From: Heliocidaris tuberculata
Taxonomy: Eukaryota; Echinodermata; Echinoidea; Camarodonta; Echinometridae
Reading direction: 5' to 3'
Assembly (NCBI GenBank): GCA_025618425.1
Contig: CM046850.1
Span: 7,685,249-7,749,248 of the forward strand
DNA length: 64,000 bases
Shown: positions 1-10,351 of the stretch, in pieces
Layout of the letters: each line of letters begins with the position of its first letter
Numbering within the stretch: position 1 is the stretch's first letter
Made by a program: the position numbers and the translations under genes
Notes under the pieces: generated by a model
Told to the model about the DNA's origin: nothing
Databases searched by the model: none
The model's input: the letters and a program-made list of their open reading frames with translations, nothing else

Positions 1-325
1 TCTATAGATATTATTGCTATTGGTGTTATCAAAATTTCATTGTGTGTGACTTGAGGAGCAACACTTCAATGAGCACTTCTAGAAAAAAAAAAAAGATTTA
101 TATGTCAACATGAATGATTTTTGTGATGCTCAATCTGGTATGATGCAAATTATTTTGTCATTCACATCGCTGAGACTAACCTCTAAAATCTAAATAATCT
201 GGTATGATGCAAATTATTTTGTCATTCGCATCGCTGAGACTTACCTCTAGACTCTAAATAATGTTACAGACTTAACCTGGTTGTGTCAATTTTAGACAAT
301 GGAGGGATGGATTAAATCCACATGA
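1..325. other. Sequence 3' of the M17 stop with a 64-bp tandem duplication
   Basis: This is probably 3' UTR or downstream DNA of the M17 gene. Positions 134-197 and 198-261 are two near-identical 64-bp direct copies beginning TCTGGTATGATGC. No AATAAA is visible on the minus strand here, so the transcript end may lie outside the window. Confidence 0.7.
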
Positions 326-456
326 TTAGAAGCCCATCATGTAAAAGGCCGTCATGGCTGCAATCGGCGCCCCGTTGGCACACCCGGGAAAGGTCCAGAG
401 GATCCTGCAATGTCTATGTGAGGGTAGGCTATGGGTGTAGAGAAGTCTTGGCCATG
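326..456 (-). CDS. M17 peptidase last exon, one-base frame break
   Basis: Acceptor TTTTTGTTCATCAG, phase 0. It reads HGQDFSTPIAYP then HIDIAGSSGPFPGVPTG, all as expected. At 370-372 (minus-strand ACGGGGCGCC) one G appears to be missing. As written the frame runs out as RRLQP and a stop. One frame over, the expected family ending PIAAMTAFYMMGF and a TAA at 326-328 follow at once. An intact exon would be 132 nt and this one is 131. Confidence 0.88.
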
Positions 457-3400
457 CTGATGAACAAAAATATAATACACATTGCATGAAAATGAAATCA
501 AGATATCCTTGACTCCTTCACTGCATGAGAAATCAGAATAATACACCTCCATAATCATGAAATTCATATTTTAGTTCATCCTTTATATCGCTCCCTCTGT
601 TTCTCTCTCTCTTTCTTTGAATCTCAATCTCTCTTTCTCTATGTCTCAGTCTCTCTCTTCCTCTCTCTCTCTTTAAAACTTTTCTTCCTTACTCTCTGTC
701 TCTCTCAGTCCCACCCTCTCTCTTCCTTCCTCTCAAACACATATTCTCTCTATCCAATTATAATCAGCATGATTTGCTGCTTCATTCATGTGAAAACAAA
801 AATCAAATTAACATTTAATTCTGAAGCCATCATAAAGAATACTAATGGAATATCTCTCTTGCTCTTCACTCCCCACTCTCTCTATCACCATCTCCATTAC
901 TCTTTTCTTTCTTTAATTATTTGTTTGTTTCCTTTCTTCCTTTCTTACTACTCTCTCTCTCTCTTTCTCTTACTCTCTCACTCACACCCCACACTCTATT
1001 TCTTTGAGTAATCACCACAATTCACTTCTGCTATGAAAAGAAGATAAGTGTCAAACCCACCTTGTCCAATCTTGAAGCCATCATAAGGAACGCTGCAAGA
1101 CTCTGATGACCTCTAGCAGTCATTGAGGAAGGCTGGCTGTTTGACTGTAGGACGTCCTCATATTCAGCCTTCCCCTTGTGGAATGCATACATGTAGTCCT
1201 GGACATAAATACCATTTACATGATCAAAAGTTAAGATCCTTTTATTTTTATAAATTTTTGCATGTTACATATAAAACAATGTTTCTGTATAATTTTAAAG
1301 TCATAACAATGGCTAGAGTTCCAGTAACCATTTTTGATGCACAGGAAAAAACAAGGGATAAACCTTACCAGGACCCTCTTGCATAAAAAGTTAGGTCTAA
1401 AAGCAAAAAAAAAAAAAAAAAGCAAATCAAGTCCAAAATACACGATCTTGATTGGTTGAAAAATCAAGTTGCATTTAATATTTGGAGTTACATTTAAATA
1501 CAACTATTTATGCAAGAGGTCCAGGGTAACCATCCACTACTCCTGTGTCCTGACACTTGTAGATAGAAACATAGTCACCTGACAGGGATTAACACTTTTA
1601 GCCTGTCAATCGATAGTCAAAAGAATGAACAATCATTGCTCCCACATCATACATACTAGATAATACATAAACAAATCAAATATATTCTCCATCTACTTCT
1701 ACCTGTTCACAGAATAGCAAACCAAAAATATATAAATCTATGGAAAACTATGAAAAAATAATTGGCTTTGTATTGTGTACCTCTCGCCTGATGGTGGAGA
1801 TTTCAAATGGGTCTGCGATCAAATCACAAGCTGGAATGAAAAACAGAAAGAGAATGAAATGAGCATGAGATACTCCACATGACTTCAGATTTCAAATAAA
1901 TAAAAGGCATCATTGGTAGCGTAGCAAAGTGGGAAGAAGGATTAAGATATTCAAAAGCATTTCAATAAATAGGAGCAGTTTAAACATGTATTAAAATGGC
2001 TAGCAACTGCTATATAACTGCTATATAAAAAACATATATTAGTCTTATGCTGATTTTGTACTGTAGATTAACTTTGCCAAAATCAAAGACATCTGCATTC
2101 AGACAAAAAACTAAGTCACACTTCAGTTTTCATATGCATGGAAAATTGATTCACCTGCAATATTCTGGTCTTCTTGGCTTCCCAAAATGTAAAACACTGA
2201 GTCCAAGTTTTGGGCAGGGCTTAATTTACAACAATTTTCATTCATATTTGCCTCATAGCAGTTTCTATTTTTGCAGACATTGTTTCTGTGATTTTTCTGT
2301 TTTAATTTTTTTTCCCCATTGAATATAAATATCAAACCATGATGAAATAGATGAGGGAAGGGGGGGGGGGCGGGTCTTACCTCTCTGAATATTTCTTGCA
2401 TGGTCAGTTTTCCTGGCAGGTCCATTATCCATAATAATACACACACACACACACACACACATGTCACTATACCTAGGAATTAAATAAAAAATACACGATA
2501 GAGGCAAGTGATTTAGTTCTTGAAAGCTGTAAATAAATGTGATTTTAAAAAAAAATCATACAATTGCTGTGCATGACAAAATCTCACTTTAAAGGTCATG
2601 TAAAGTTTTGGTAAGCCCTCAAAAACTTTTCGTCAGATTTCTTCAGTTTTTGTTGATAAATAGCAAGATACTAGCAATACTAAGACACTGTGAAGATTTC
2701 GCCTCCTAAAGTTTAATATTAAACAAATAAGAGGCGAAAACTAATTTATGTGCCGGGACAGGCACGTAAAATCCCAACAAAGGCAGCATGTGCTATACAC
2801 TGTAAACACACGTGTAAAACCAATGATGAGTAGCTACACACAGTGCGGACACGCTGTCTCTATGGGAAGCCCCAAGATTGCTGTGCGGGGAGCCGTCGGG
2901 GTGGAAGGGTCCTAGCATAATTACAGTGATCAAGCATTCCTTACAGATATTTACACTGAAATTCACCAGAAATTATAGATGGAATACCAAATGATCTCTT
3001 ACAGACATCTTTTGATACAAGGAGAACAACATGAGACTATATTTAACATGTCTCTTTCCAATTTCCTTTTTTATACCAATACTGTACATGAGCTTTAACT
3101 TGTTGAATGTAATTACAGCCTAGAGCCTCTCCAAGTATTAGGGTAGATTTGTTGACAGTTTAGTTAATTATTCTGTTCTGCTGTACAGAGTGCTTTACAA
3201 TTCATAACTTGTTCTTTGTAATTGTTATAGTTTTACAATAAGAGGTAGATCTTACCGAGTAGTGAGGTCCCATGGCTCTGACGGCATGGCCGGTGAGAGA
3301 TGCAATGGTCTTCAGTTGAGGGTTGATTTCTTTGGGAGCCTGCATGGACAAAGAAATAAACAATCTTCATCCACTGTTCAGAGGTTTAACATGAACTTGT

Positions 3401-4911
3401 TCCTCTCATCATAATAAAGTTACAAGTTAGTATAATTCACACATTCCATAAGTATCATCCTGAATGAATGAATGAAAGTGAGATTAGTGATTGGAATAGA
3501 GTTGCTTGGTAAGGCTGGCATCAAAATCATTATCAAATGTGTACAATCCCTTATAGTTTCTTTCAATTAATATTTCCAAGGAATCCAAAGAAGGTACCTT
3601 TTCTTTCATTTCACAGAGGCAGTCACCCATTGCCATTCTGCCCTCGGCGTCTGTGTTGCCAATTTGAATCCTGGCTCCAGCCCTAGATGTAATAATCTCA
3701 TCCGAAACATAGCTCTCTACAAATAAATTTCAAAAGATCAAGACATTTGTCATATTAGACTTCAATGTACCACTTAAAAATTTGTTTTCTACTCTACTTC
3801 AGAAAATTCACAATCAATTATGCATTCAAACAATATTGCAATTCATTATATTAGGATTACTGAACTTAATACAGAAAAAGCTTCAACACAATTGGTCTTA
3901 AAGCAGTTCTCAATTGCAGCCTCATTTCAGAACCTTGCAAACAACCTAGCTTACACTGCAACTTAACAGTAAATTGCCTTGCACTGCACATAAAGTCTAT
4001 AGTGAATATTTAATACACTATACATAGGAATAAAGTCTCTATTGTCTCTGAATGATCAAAGAACATATGAAAAGAAGAACTGTAAGTCAAATTTGCAAAT
4101 TAAATAAAGCCATAAAAACTTTCTTTTTCAACAAGGAACTGGCCATGCAATCCAGAAGAAGTCAATGTCCATACATAAATTCTCTATTATACTGTATACG
4201 CTATATATTTCGCAGGGGTTTTATTTTCGCGAATTTCGCGAATCGCGAGTGGGTCACGAATTTAACAACACGCCAAAATATTGCCAACATAAGAAGTCGC
4301 ATGAATTTGTTGTCTCCTGGTTAGAAATTCACCACTTCGCTTTGCAAAAGTACATCATCACCGCTGTTTGTAGATTTGAGAATTTTGCGACCGCGAATTC
4401 AACCACTCGCGAAATAGTCAATAGTCCTATTCGCGAAAATTTATGGCCACGAAATTTATGGCTTATACAGTACTTATGCTCTTGAGCAAGGCATTTTATC
4501 TACATTGCCTCTCTCCACCCAGGTGTTAAATGGGTACCTGGTAGGATGCGAATGTCTTTGTGGATGGATTAGCATGTGCGTGCTTGGAAACAGGTGACTG
4601 GCTGGAATGCTCCCCAGAGCAGTGGAGAATGTGCACTGTAATGTGCAGAATCGCAATTGAATCCAGTGACCGGAGTAATGATGCTGTGAACGCTTTGGTC
4701 TGTTACATTGTAACTGGTAAGGCGCTTTAAAAGAAACAGTTATTATTATTATTATTACCATAGATATTTGTTAGACTGATTAGGGCTAGACTTACCAACA
4801 CCAATACTGTTCCTAACCATAGCCATGGTTCCAATGACCTTTAGACCTTCTGGCTTGATGACGTCCAAGACTCGGAAGAAACCTGCTACCGCTGCTGCCC
4901 CACACTTATCT
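326..4911 (-). CDS. M17 aminopeptidase (W07G4.4-like), C-terminal catalytic half, seven exons
   Basis: This is a partial gene for a peptidase family M17 (leucyl aminopeptidase) enzyme, a two-metal exopeptidase normally found in the cytosol. Exons in order are 4796-4911, 3598-3716, 3256-3339, 2381-2438, 1781-1830, 1061-1198 and 326-456, about 231 residues. Visible motifs are DKCGAAAV, whose Asp matches the third metal ligand (bovine LAP D273), NTDAEGR, which carries the Asp and Glu metal ligands and the catalytic Arg, then LTGHAVRAMG, MDNGPARK, DPFEISTIRRE, RGHQSLAAF and HIDIAGSS. This order is that of the C. elegans W07G4.4 type. All junction phases agree except into the 2381-2438 exon. The upstream part with the KG.(T/S)(Y/F)D(T/S)GG ligands was not found between 4912 and the next gene. 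The last exon is one base short. It may be a functional gene with assembly errors, a partial copy or a recent pseudogene. Confidence 0.85.
457..1060. repeat. Intron with CT-rich low-complexity DNA
   Basis: The last M17 intron consists mainly of imperfect (CT)n and (CTTT)n runs between about 595 and 1000. No exon is visible. Confidence 0.75.
1061..1198 (-). CDS. M17 peptidase exon with RGHQSLAAFL
   Basis: Exon of 46 codons, phase 0 at both ends, with acceptor TTTATGTCCAG and donor GTGGGT. It begins DYMYAFHKGKAEYEDVLQ and ends MTARGHQSLAAFLMMASRLD plus Lys. The RGHQ..AAFL stretch is conserved in the family. Confidence 0.92.
1371..1522. mobile_element. Palindromic MITE, GGACCCTCTTGCATAA ends
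   Basis: The left end GGACCCTCTTGCATAA and the right end TTATGCAAGAGGTCC are inverted repeats enclosing about 120 bp. Related copies lie at 46147-46269 and, degraded, at about 18080-18228. All three share a core like GTCCAAAATACACGATC...TGATTGG. Confidence 0.8.
1781..1830 (-). CDS. M17 peptidase exon with DPFEISTIRRE
   Basis: Short exon with acceptor TTTTCATTCCAG and donor GTACAC. Two entering bases complete an Ala codon with the previous exon. It then encodes CDLIADPFEISTIRRE and ends in phase 0. DPFE.S.IRRED is a hallmark of the W07G4.4-like branch of family M17. Confidence 0.9.
1831..2380. other. M17 intron, no recognised feature
   Basis: AT-rich intronic DNA with no coding segment or clear repeat apart from a short G run next to the 2381 donor. 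Confidence 0.6.
2381..2438 (-). CDS. M17 peptidase exon with MDNGPARK, acceptor unclear
   Basis: Nineteen codons plus one base read IIMDNGPARKTDHARNIQR and end at a good GTAAGA donor. By homology the reading should continue directly from the phase-0 previous exon (…HYS to IIMDNG). The sequence just before ATTATTATG is (GT)11 with no AG. The nearest AGs, about 30-37 bases further upstream, give immediate stop codons in phase 0. The start given is therefore the homology boundary, not a splice site seen in the sequence. Confidence 0.75.
2439..2460. repeat. (AC)11 dinucleotide repeat abutting an exon
   Basis: On the minus strand this is (GT)11 immediately upstream of the codons for IIMDNG. It occupies the place of the polypyrimidine tract and acceptor. 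Confidence 0.95.
2461..3255. other. M17 intron with a GC-richer patch
   Basis: Positions 2740-2920 are richer in G and C than the surroundings and contain short inverted segments such as GTGCCGGGACAGGCAC. No coding sequence was recognised. Confidence 0.5.
3256..3339 (-). CDS. M17 peptidase exon with LTGHAVRAMG
   Basis: This exon of exactly 28 codons is phase 0 at both ends, with acceptor TCCATGCAG and donor GTAAGA. It encodes APKEINPQLKTIASL then TGHAVRAMGPHYS. The LTGH block matches the conserved (A)TLTG segment that follows the active-site loop in M17 enzymes. Confidence 0.92.
3598..3716 (-). CDS. M17 peptidase exon with NTDAEGR active site
   Basis: The acceptor is TTTGTAG and the donor is GTACCT. 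The first two bases complete a Glu codon with the previous exon. It encodes SYVSDEIITSRAGARIQ, then IGNTDAEGRMAMGDCLCEMK. The Asp and Glu of NTDAEGR bind the catalytic metals and the Arg binds the bicarbonate or transition state in M17 enzymes. All three are present, so the active site is intact in this exon. Confidence 0.93.
3717..4190. other. M17 intron, plain AT-rich
   Basis: No feature recognised between the exon at 3598-3716 and the inverted-repeat element at 4191. Confidence 0.6.
4191..4471. mobile_element. MITE with ACTGTATA ends and TTTCGCG-rich body
   Basis: It begins ACTGTATACGC and ends GCTTATACAGT. The interior carries many TTTTCGCGAA-type blocks. A shorter relative with the same ends and CGCG-rich body is at 27666-27866. 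It abuts the truncated head of a SINE. Confidence 0.8.
4472..4757 (+). mobile_element. tRNA-derived SINE, head missing
   Basis: The body runs from CTTGAGCAAGGCATTTTATC through CCACCCAGGTGTTAAATGGG to a TTA-rich tail (4739-4757). It matches the SINE at 27867-28202 (opposite strand) and the interrupted one at 45993-46960. Its tRNA-like 5' part is replaced by the MITE at 4191-4471. Confidence 0.85.
4796..4911 (-). CDS. M17 peptidase exon with DKCGAAAV
   Basis: The exon has a TTTTTTCCTCAG acceptor and a GTAAGT donor. It enters with one base completing a codon and leaves with one base of the next. It encodes 38 full residues starting DKCGAAAVAGFF and ending VRNSIGV. The first Asp is the expected metal ligand, and the incomplete codon before it would encode Arg if the previous exon ends in CG, as the family RDKCGAA motif predicts. 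Confidence 0.9.
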
Positions 4912-5335
4912 CTGAGGAAAAAAGAACAGATTAATGAACAATTTACTTTATATTTAGTGCTTACTGTAATGACTGTGAGGACTGAAGATGTCCATTATAG
5001 GAACACAGTGATGATAACAAGGATGGTGAGGGGTATGATTATGATGAGAATATGATCACACTGATGATCATAATACCGACAGTGATTTTGAAGATGGTGA
5101 TGTCATAATGGGATGGTGGTGATGTCATAATAGGATGGCGGTGATGTCATATGGGATGGCGGTGATAATGCTAGGGAAATGATGTTGAAGGGTAATGGTG
5201 GTGTTGATGATGGTAAAGATGATGGTGGGGATGAAAAAAGAAAATATTGAAAGTGATGACTATGACATTGATGGTGGTGAAGACAAAGGTGATTATCTTC
5301 ATGATGAAAACCCGAGTGCATCTTCACTTGTGAAT
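4912..5335. repeat. Imperfect GATG/GGTGAT repeat tract
   Basis: About 4965-5310 is built from imperfect GATGGTGATGTCATAATGGG-like units. It lies directly upstream of the first identified M17 exon, where more M17 coding sequence would be expected. No exon was seen. Confidence 0.7.
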
Positions 5336-7436
5336 TAGCAAGCTACTTCGCCAAATAGCGCGCTATTTCACCAAAAAAATCTGAGTTGACTTGGGTTTGT
5401 AAGCTCGAGATGAAACCCACGAAATAGCCCGCTATTTGCGTCTTCATTACAACTAGCTCACGCTAGTTCTGATCGGGTCAGTTTGCCAGGATCAGAATTG
5501 GCGGGCTATTTTGGAAAATCAGGCTGATGGAGACGGGCCTAATGCATCAAATCCGAGTTCTGGGACTCTATCTCGGATGGTCTCTAAGGCGAAAAATTTG
5601 TAATGTTTAATGGTACTGATGATTCTAATGGTGTCAGATACACATAGTTTACAATTTGATGGTCCCCTTAAGGATAAAAACATTGCGAACGAGTCTGTTA
5701 CTCCACCATACACAAATTAACATGGTTTGAAAAGGTGTAGCCGGAAGTGGCTGGCTAGTAGTAGTTGGCGTAAAAGTAACAGTGCAGTATTTTGGCCAAG
5801 TGTCCGAACTAAAAGTTAAAAACTTTTGGCAATGTAATGATACAAGATTTTATATTCACACTGTAGGCAAAATGGTGTAGAACGATTTTATAAGGAATTT
5901 TAATATTGATCATAACAAATGTGGTATTTATTGATATTGGACAGTTAGGCCCAACATTGAATTACAGACAGCAAGGGACAAATTCTTAGATAAACTGGTT
6001 GTCTTAGGATTGAAGCACGTTACAAACTGAATAGTTAATTCTGGAGCTGGCGATAAGTAGGAATGACAAATTTGAGGCTGTCTTATCGTAGAGACCTTGG
6101 TTTTATAATGTCACATGGATAGCCGACAGAGTGAGGCTAACATGTCTGACCGAGGGGCGGAGAGGCCCGTTAGTAAAATACCCGTTGAGCATTGACTATG
6201 AAGGTACATTTAGCTTATAGTGGATCTGGAGCGATTACTAGATGGCTGCTTGGGTGCCTAGTTTGAACGTAGTTGATAGGCTGTGTGAGCCCAGAATAGA
6301 ATTACTTTTCATGTTTTAGTTGGAAAGATAAGGTACACTGTTGAAATAAACTTTGTGGAATAGAATTCAGTTGTAATGTTAGAGATCTTTTATGTTTACA
6401 TCATGAACCTGTCCTAATATTAATAACTAGTAAGCTTAGACTGCATATAGGCCATAGCTTCCATACATTTAGATTTCTTTGGCACATGTAAATTTGTTGT
6501 CGGTCAGAAGTGATAACAAGTCTAAACATTACAATGAATTGTACATTTTAATCTGAGTGATACTACAAGCTTGGTGTACATAGAAAGATTGAATTCGTTT
6601 TGACATGCATTGAATTAGGCTTGAATGCCTCATTGTTAGTTGAATATTTGTTCACTTGAACAATTTATTTAACAGTTAGGCTGACAGATTCATTTTTATA
6701 CATGTCTGGTTCGACATTATTTACCGTACCTTAGACTTAGTCCTTACAATTTTGTTACATCATTAGTTTAGTTTAGTTTAGTAAGTGTGAATGGATGGAA
6801 ATTGGTACTTTTACATCTTCTTTAGATAGTAAATTTGGAAACTTAGAGAATGAAACCATCGTCTGGCTTTGTACCAGACACTTATCCATGACAGCGTGCC
6901 TTAGATTGCTCTCTGCCATAGGAGGAATGTATAGGACGTGAGAGAGATTGCCACGAGATTCAATTGTGTGAAATGTGACATGCCTGATCGTGAGGACCAT
7001 AGGCATAGCCATAGGTGAGGACAGGACACCGAGTGTGCCCCGTTACGCGTTGCACATGGTGTTAACTGTTATGTGCAAGACAGTTTAAAGGTTTTATTTA
7101 CAAGTCTGATACAAATCTTAACGTTAGGGCTTAATGCCTTAGGCTTTAAATACTAACAGATAACTGAGTAGGCCTACATTACATTGAGAAATTATGATAA
7201 TGATTTTAGCTCACCTCGTTGAATATAAAGACGATAAATAGTAGTGTTGAACGATGTGGACATGGACTGGGGGACTGGGTCGCTAGCATGGGCATGCAGG
7301 CGCTAGCGCTAGACTAGGCCGGCTAGGGCCAGGGATGGGCTAGGCTCTATGATGCTATAGCGTTAGGGCGCACGAATCGAGTGCGTTTACGTTACGTAAC
7401 TTTGAGTTGACTACTAGTACTAGTAGTCAAGTATTG
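5336..7436. other. Unassigned intergenic DNA
   Basis: No coding region with splice sites was recognised on either strand. The longest open frames (5519-5713 and 6773-7012, minus) show no family motif. Inverted AT/GC patches such as GCGCGCTATTTC near 5355 suggest old transposon DNA. Confidence 0.5.
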
Positions 7437-7806
7437 TAACTCCGAACAGATTGTATTACCGAACGTGTAAAGTTAAGCGCCTAAAATGGGTTTTCATACG
7501 CGTGGGATTACGCGTATGAAAACCACACTATTGATACCAAGGTTGTGTCTTTTTCCCATAGGTTTCACACGTTCGGAATTACGGTACCTTTTTCAAGGGA
7601 CCAAAACGCCGCGTCGTTGGGAAGGGGTTCACTCGGATGGGAATATCGTATTAAATCTACGTTGTCTTTTTAAAATTCCATCAACTTCTTTTTTATAGGA
7701 CTTTGAGCATTCAATATGTACAGTTTGACAGATATTCGTTTCATATTTTATTTGCTATCGTTGATTTTCTGAAAAGTGTTCGGACACTGGATCAACCACC
7801 ATACAT
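7437..7806 (+). repeat. Interspersed repeat copy, uninterrupted
   Basis: It matches 37315-38217 closely, beginning CCGAACAGATTGTATTACCG and ending ACCACCATACA. The 5' part is a nested palindrome. ACCGAACGTGT recurs inverted as ACACGTTCGG, and 7489-7524 is a perfect 15-bp inverted repeat (GGTTTTCATACGCGT) around a 6-base loop. This copy has a single GGGAATAT at 7639-7646, where the other copy carries a 526-bp insertion. Confidence 0.9.
7489..7524. repeat. Perfect 15-bp inverted repeat
   Basis: GGTTTTCATACGCGT at 7489-7503 is followed after GGGATT by its exact reverse complement at 7510-7524. The same hairpin recurs in the second copy near 37365 with one change. Confidence 0.95.
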
Positions 7807-7968
7807 ACTAGGCAGTTCCGGCCGGCCTAGCGCGCGCTAGCTAGCTGAGCAAAACCATAGGAGCAAAACTTAGCGCGCGCTAGCACTATGTGATCGTGGA
7901 TGGCTGTATTTTGTGCATAATTAAATTAGGACACTTAATTTTTGAGCGAAGCATGCACTGGCGTAAAT

Positions 7969-7970
<2 letters not shown>

Positions 7971-8046
<76 letters not shown>
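7971..8046 (+). repeat. 76-base G homopolymer
   Basis: An uninterrupted run of 76 G follows GGCGTAAATCC at the left end of the hAT-like element. The true length in the genome is uncertain because such runs are hard to sequence. Confidence 0.9.
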
Positions 8047-8047
<1 letters not shown>

Positions 8048-8100
8048 GGGGGAGGGGGGGGAGGGGATATATCCCCCCACTTTTCGAGGAGGGGGGGGGG

Positions 8101-8510
8101 AGGGGATATATCCCCCACTTTTCGAGGAGGGGGGGGGGATGGCCTGTACAATCATCCCCCCACTTTTCACGAAAGAAATGAAAAAATATATGTTACTAGA
8201 TAATTGTTATCATTCTTCGATCTTTTTCTTTCTTCTTTTTCTTTCTTTCTTCTTCTTCTTCTTCTTCTTCTTCTTCTTCTTCTTTTTCTTCTATTATCCT
8301 GGGGGGGGGGGAGGGGATATATCCCCCCACTTTTCGAGGAGGGGGGGGGGATGGCTGGCCTGTACAATCATCCCCCCACTTTTCACGAAAGAAATGAAAA
8401 AATATATGTTACTAGATAATTGTTATTATTCTTCTTTTTCTTTCTTCTTTTTCTTTCTTTTCTCTTCTTCTTCTTCTTCTTCTTCTTCTTCTTTTTCTTC
8501 TATTATCCTG
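8101..8510 (+). repeat. Direct duplication of ~200 bp
   Basis: Units 8101-8300 and 8312-8510 both run GGGGATATATCCCCC, CACTTTTCGAGGAGG, G-run, TGTACAATCATCCCCC, TTTTCACGAAAGAAATG, TTACTAGATAATTGTTAT, TTC tract, TATTATCCTG. A third partial head sits at about 8064-8100. Confidence 0.9.
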
Positions 8511-8770
8511 ATGAAGATGATAATGATGATGAGGAGGATGATTATTGTTATTGATTACAGTAATTGTTATTATCATCATCATCATCATTTTCATAGTTAT
8601 ATTACTATTATTTTGGTATATTAAATTGTTTATTGATAATGTTATTCATAAAATTATTGTTTTTATTTTCATCCTTATATTTCAAACATATCATTGTTAT
8701 AAAATATATCTAAAATAACTTTACCACTTTCCATCAGGTTGGGGTGAGACTGCTTCTCCCCTCTCTCTCT

Positions 8771-8823
<53 letters not shown>

Positions 8824-9383
8824 ACTCTCCACGGTCTCAACTTCTGTCTGGAAAGTGGTATTATCATGGTTATTATAATAATTGTATTTGATTTTTCCCT
8901 GAGAATGTACAGAAATTTTTAAAGCAACAAAGTCTAAAATAAAAGAGATTTCATCTGATTTTATACATCATGTTCAAGACTCTTCTTCACTCTTCTAGAA
9001 TGACGCATCATTATTTTGAAGAAAATTAGATGTTTGTAGACGTTAATTAGAGGTGTGTGTGTGGGGGGGGGGGTGTGGATGGATGTTAGATTGAATGTGA
9101 ATGATATGGGAGGGGTATATGCCTATGGGTGTTTTTTGAATGACAAAACGTGCCTTGTGTTTGTCAAACAAGATCACGTTGGCAAATTATTTCAACCATC
9201 CCCCCCCCCCCCCACTCCTCGATACGGATTTACGCCACTGGAGCGAAGGTTATCGAGCTGGTCTGAAATTTAATTCTCTTTGTGACTAGAGGTTCACGGT
9301 AAAGAGAAGGAATCTAGTGCTCCGAATAAAGGCAGGGGGATTTAAATAGAAGGAGTGGAAACTCTTGTAAAATTATGAGGGTA

Positions 9384-9490
9384 ACCTCGCTAGTCATAAG
9401 GACCGCTATTCATAAGGACCTCTTATTCATAAGGACCTCTATCCATAACTCGTGATTAAATGAATAGCGGTCCTTATGAAAAGCGAGCGG
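9384..9490. mobile_element. Short palindromic element, CATAAGGACC motifs
   Basis: It opens CCTCGCTAGTCATAAGGACC and closes GGTCCTTATGAAAAGCGAG. Several CATAAGGACC and inverted GGTCCTTATG motifs lie between. The same motif set builds 44038-44292. Confidence 0.75.
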
Positions 9491-10351
9491 ACCCCAAATT
9501 ATGCAAACATATAAATGGGTGTGAGTTCTAAAGCTTAAAACAATGGATGCTTTGAAGCTCCGGCCATGCATGCGAGGCGCCGTTCTTAATTCCACCGCGG
9601 GCAATTCGGAGGCCATGCAGGCACCAGTTTTCCACATTTATTAAATTACCGGCCAAATTTCAGTGAAAATCGTAAAATTTTATGTGGGCAATGTGTTGGG
9701 AATAGTGCATCGAACAATTTTTCAAATTTAGTACTCCGCTCTTCCTATAATTTGTGTGCCAGCGTCGGTGAAAGGAAAATTAAAATACTGACAAAAGTCA
9801 ATTATTTGAGGATATTCGGTCATTTCCAGTCGTTTTATTGTCCCGTCATTTAATCCATGATTTACAATATTCGATATGAAGTACTTCGCTAGCTCCCTGA
9901 TAAAGGCTAGAATGGTGGCAGCTTACTTACGAGAAATGTTGGTTGACATTTGGTGGCAAAGGAAAACGCGGTGTGAGATGAGAGATCGGGGATAGTGATT
10001 GGTAATTAAAGTGATTGGTAATTATAAACAAGTTATCAATTTTACTTATTGTGTACTCTCAGAAAAGATGTTAGGTTGTTTAAAATATGAACCTACCAAC
10101 TGTTGGTTGATAGAATCAATTTATACCATGCACGGTTGGTCTCTTTCATCTTTTCTCTCTCACTTGACCCCCTAATTCCTCTACTCCTCCCCCCCCCCCC
10201 TTCCCTATTCCTACCGCATTCCTCCTTCCTCCTCCCCCCCCCCCCCCCCCCTCCCTATTTCGCCACAATATGGACATGAATTCCAACATTGTCCTGAGCA
10301 AGAAAGAAGGTGGATGTGAGGGATGGGTGACCTCAAAAGATGTAGAGGCCT
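9491..10351. other. Intergenic DNA with a GC-rich patch
   Basis: 9541-9640 is markedly richer in G and C than its surroundings and holds an imperfect repeat of GGCCATGCA. It has an open frame on each strand but no recognisable protein. 10187-10250 has two C runs. The rest is featureless. Confidence 0.5.

Larger units (their letters stand above)
7952..9240. mobile_element. hAT-like non-autonomous element with 8-bp target duplication
   Basis: Both flanks carry GAGCGAAG (7944-7951 and 9241-9248), an exact 8-bp target-site duplication as made by hAT transposases. The right end reads inward CAGTGGCGTAAATCCG. The left end is CATGCACTGGCGTAAATCCG, the same terminus with a four-base difference. There is no transposase ORF. 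The interior holds a 76-base G tract, a direct duplication of about 200 bp (8101-8300 and 8312-8510), TTC tracts and a (CT)n tract at about 8757-8825. Related ends occur at 47212-47373 and 10978-11003. Confidence 0.88.

Noticed and set aside
2123..2467. 114-codon minus frame through the GT repeat
   Set aside because: It is a different frame from the conserved exon (MDNGPARK), which shows the correct reading.
7886..8624. Long poly-Gly and poly-Pro frames on both strands
   Set aside because: They arise from the 76-base G run and neighbouring G tracts inside a transposon.
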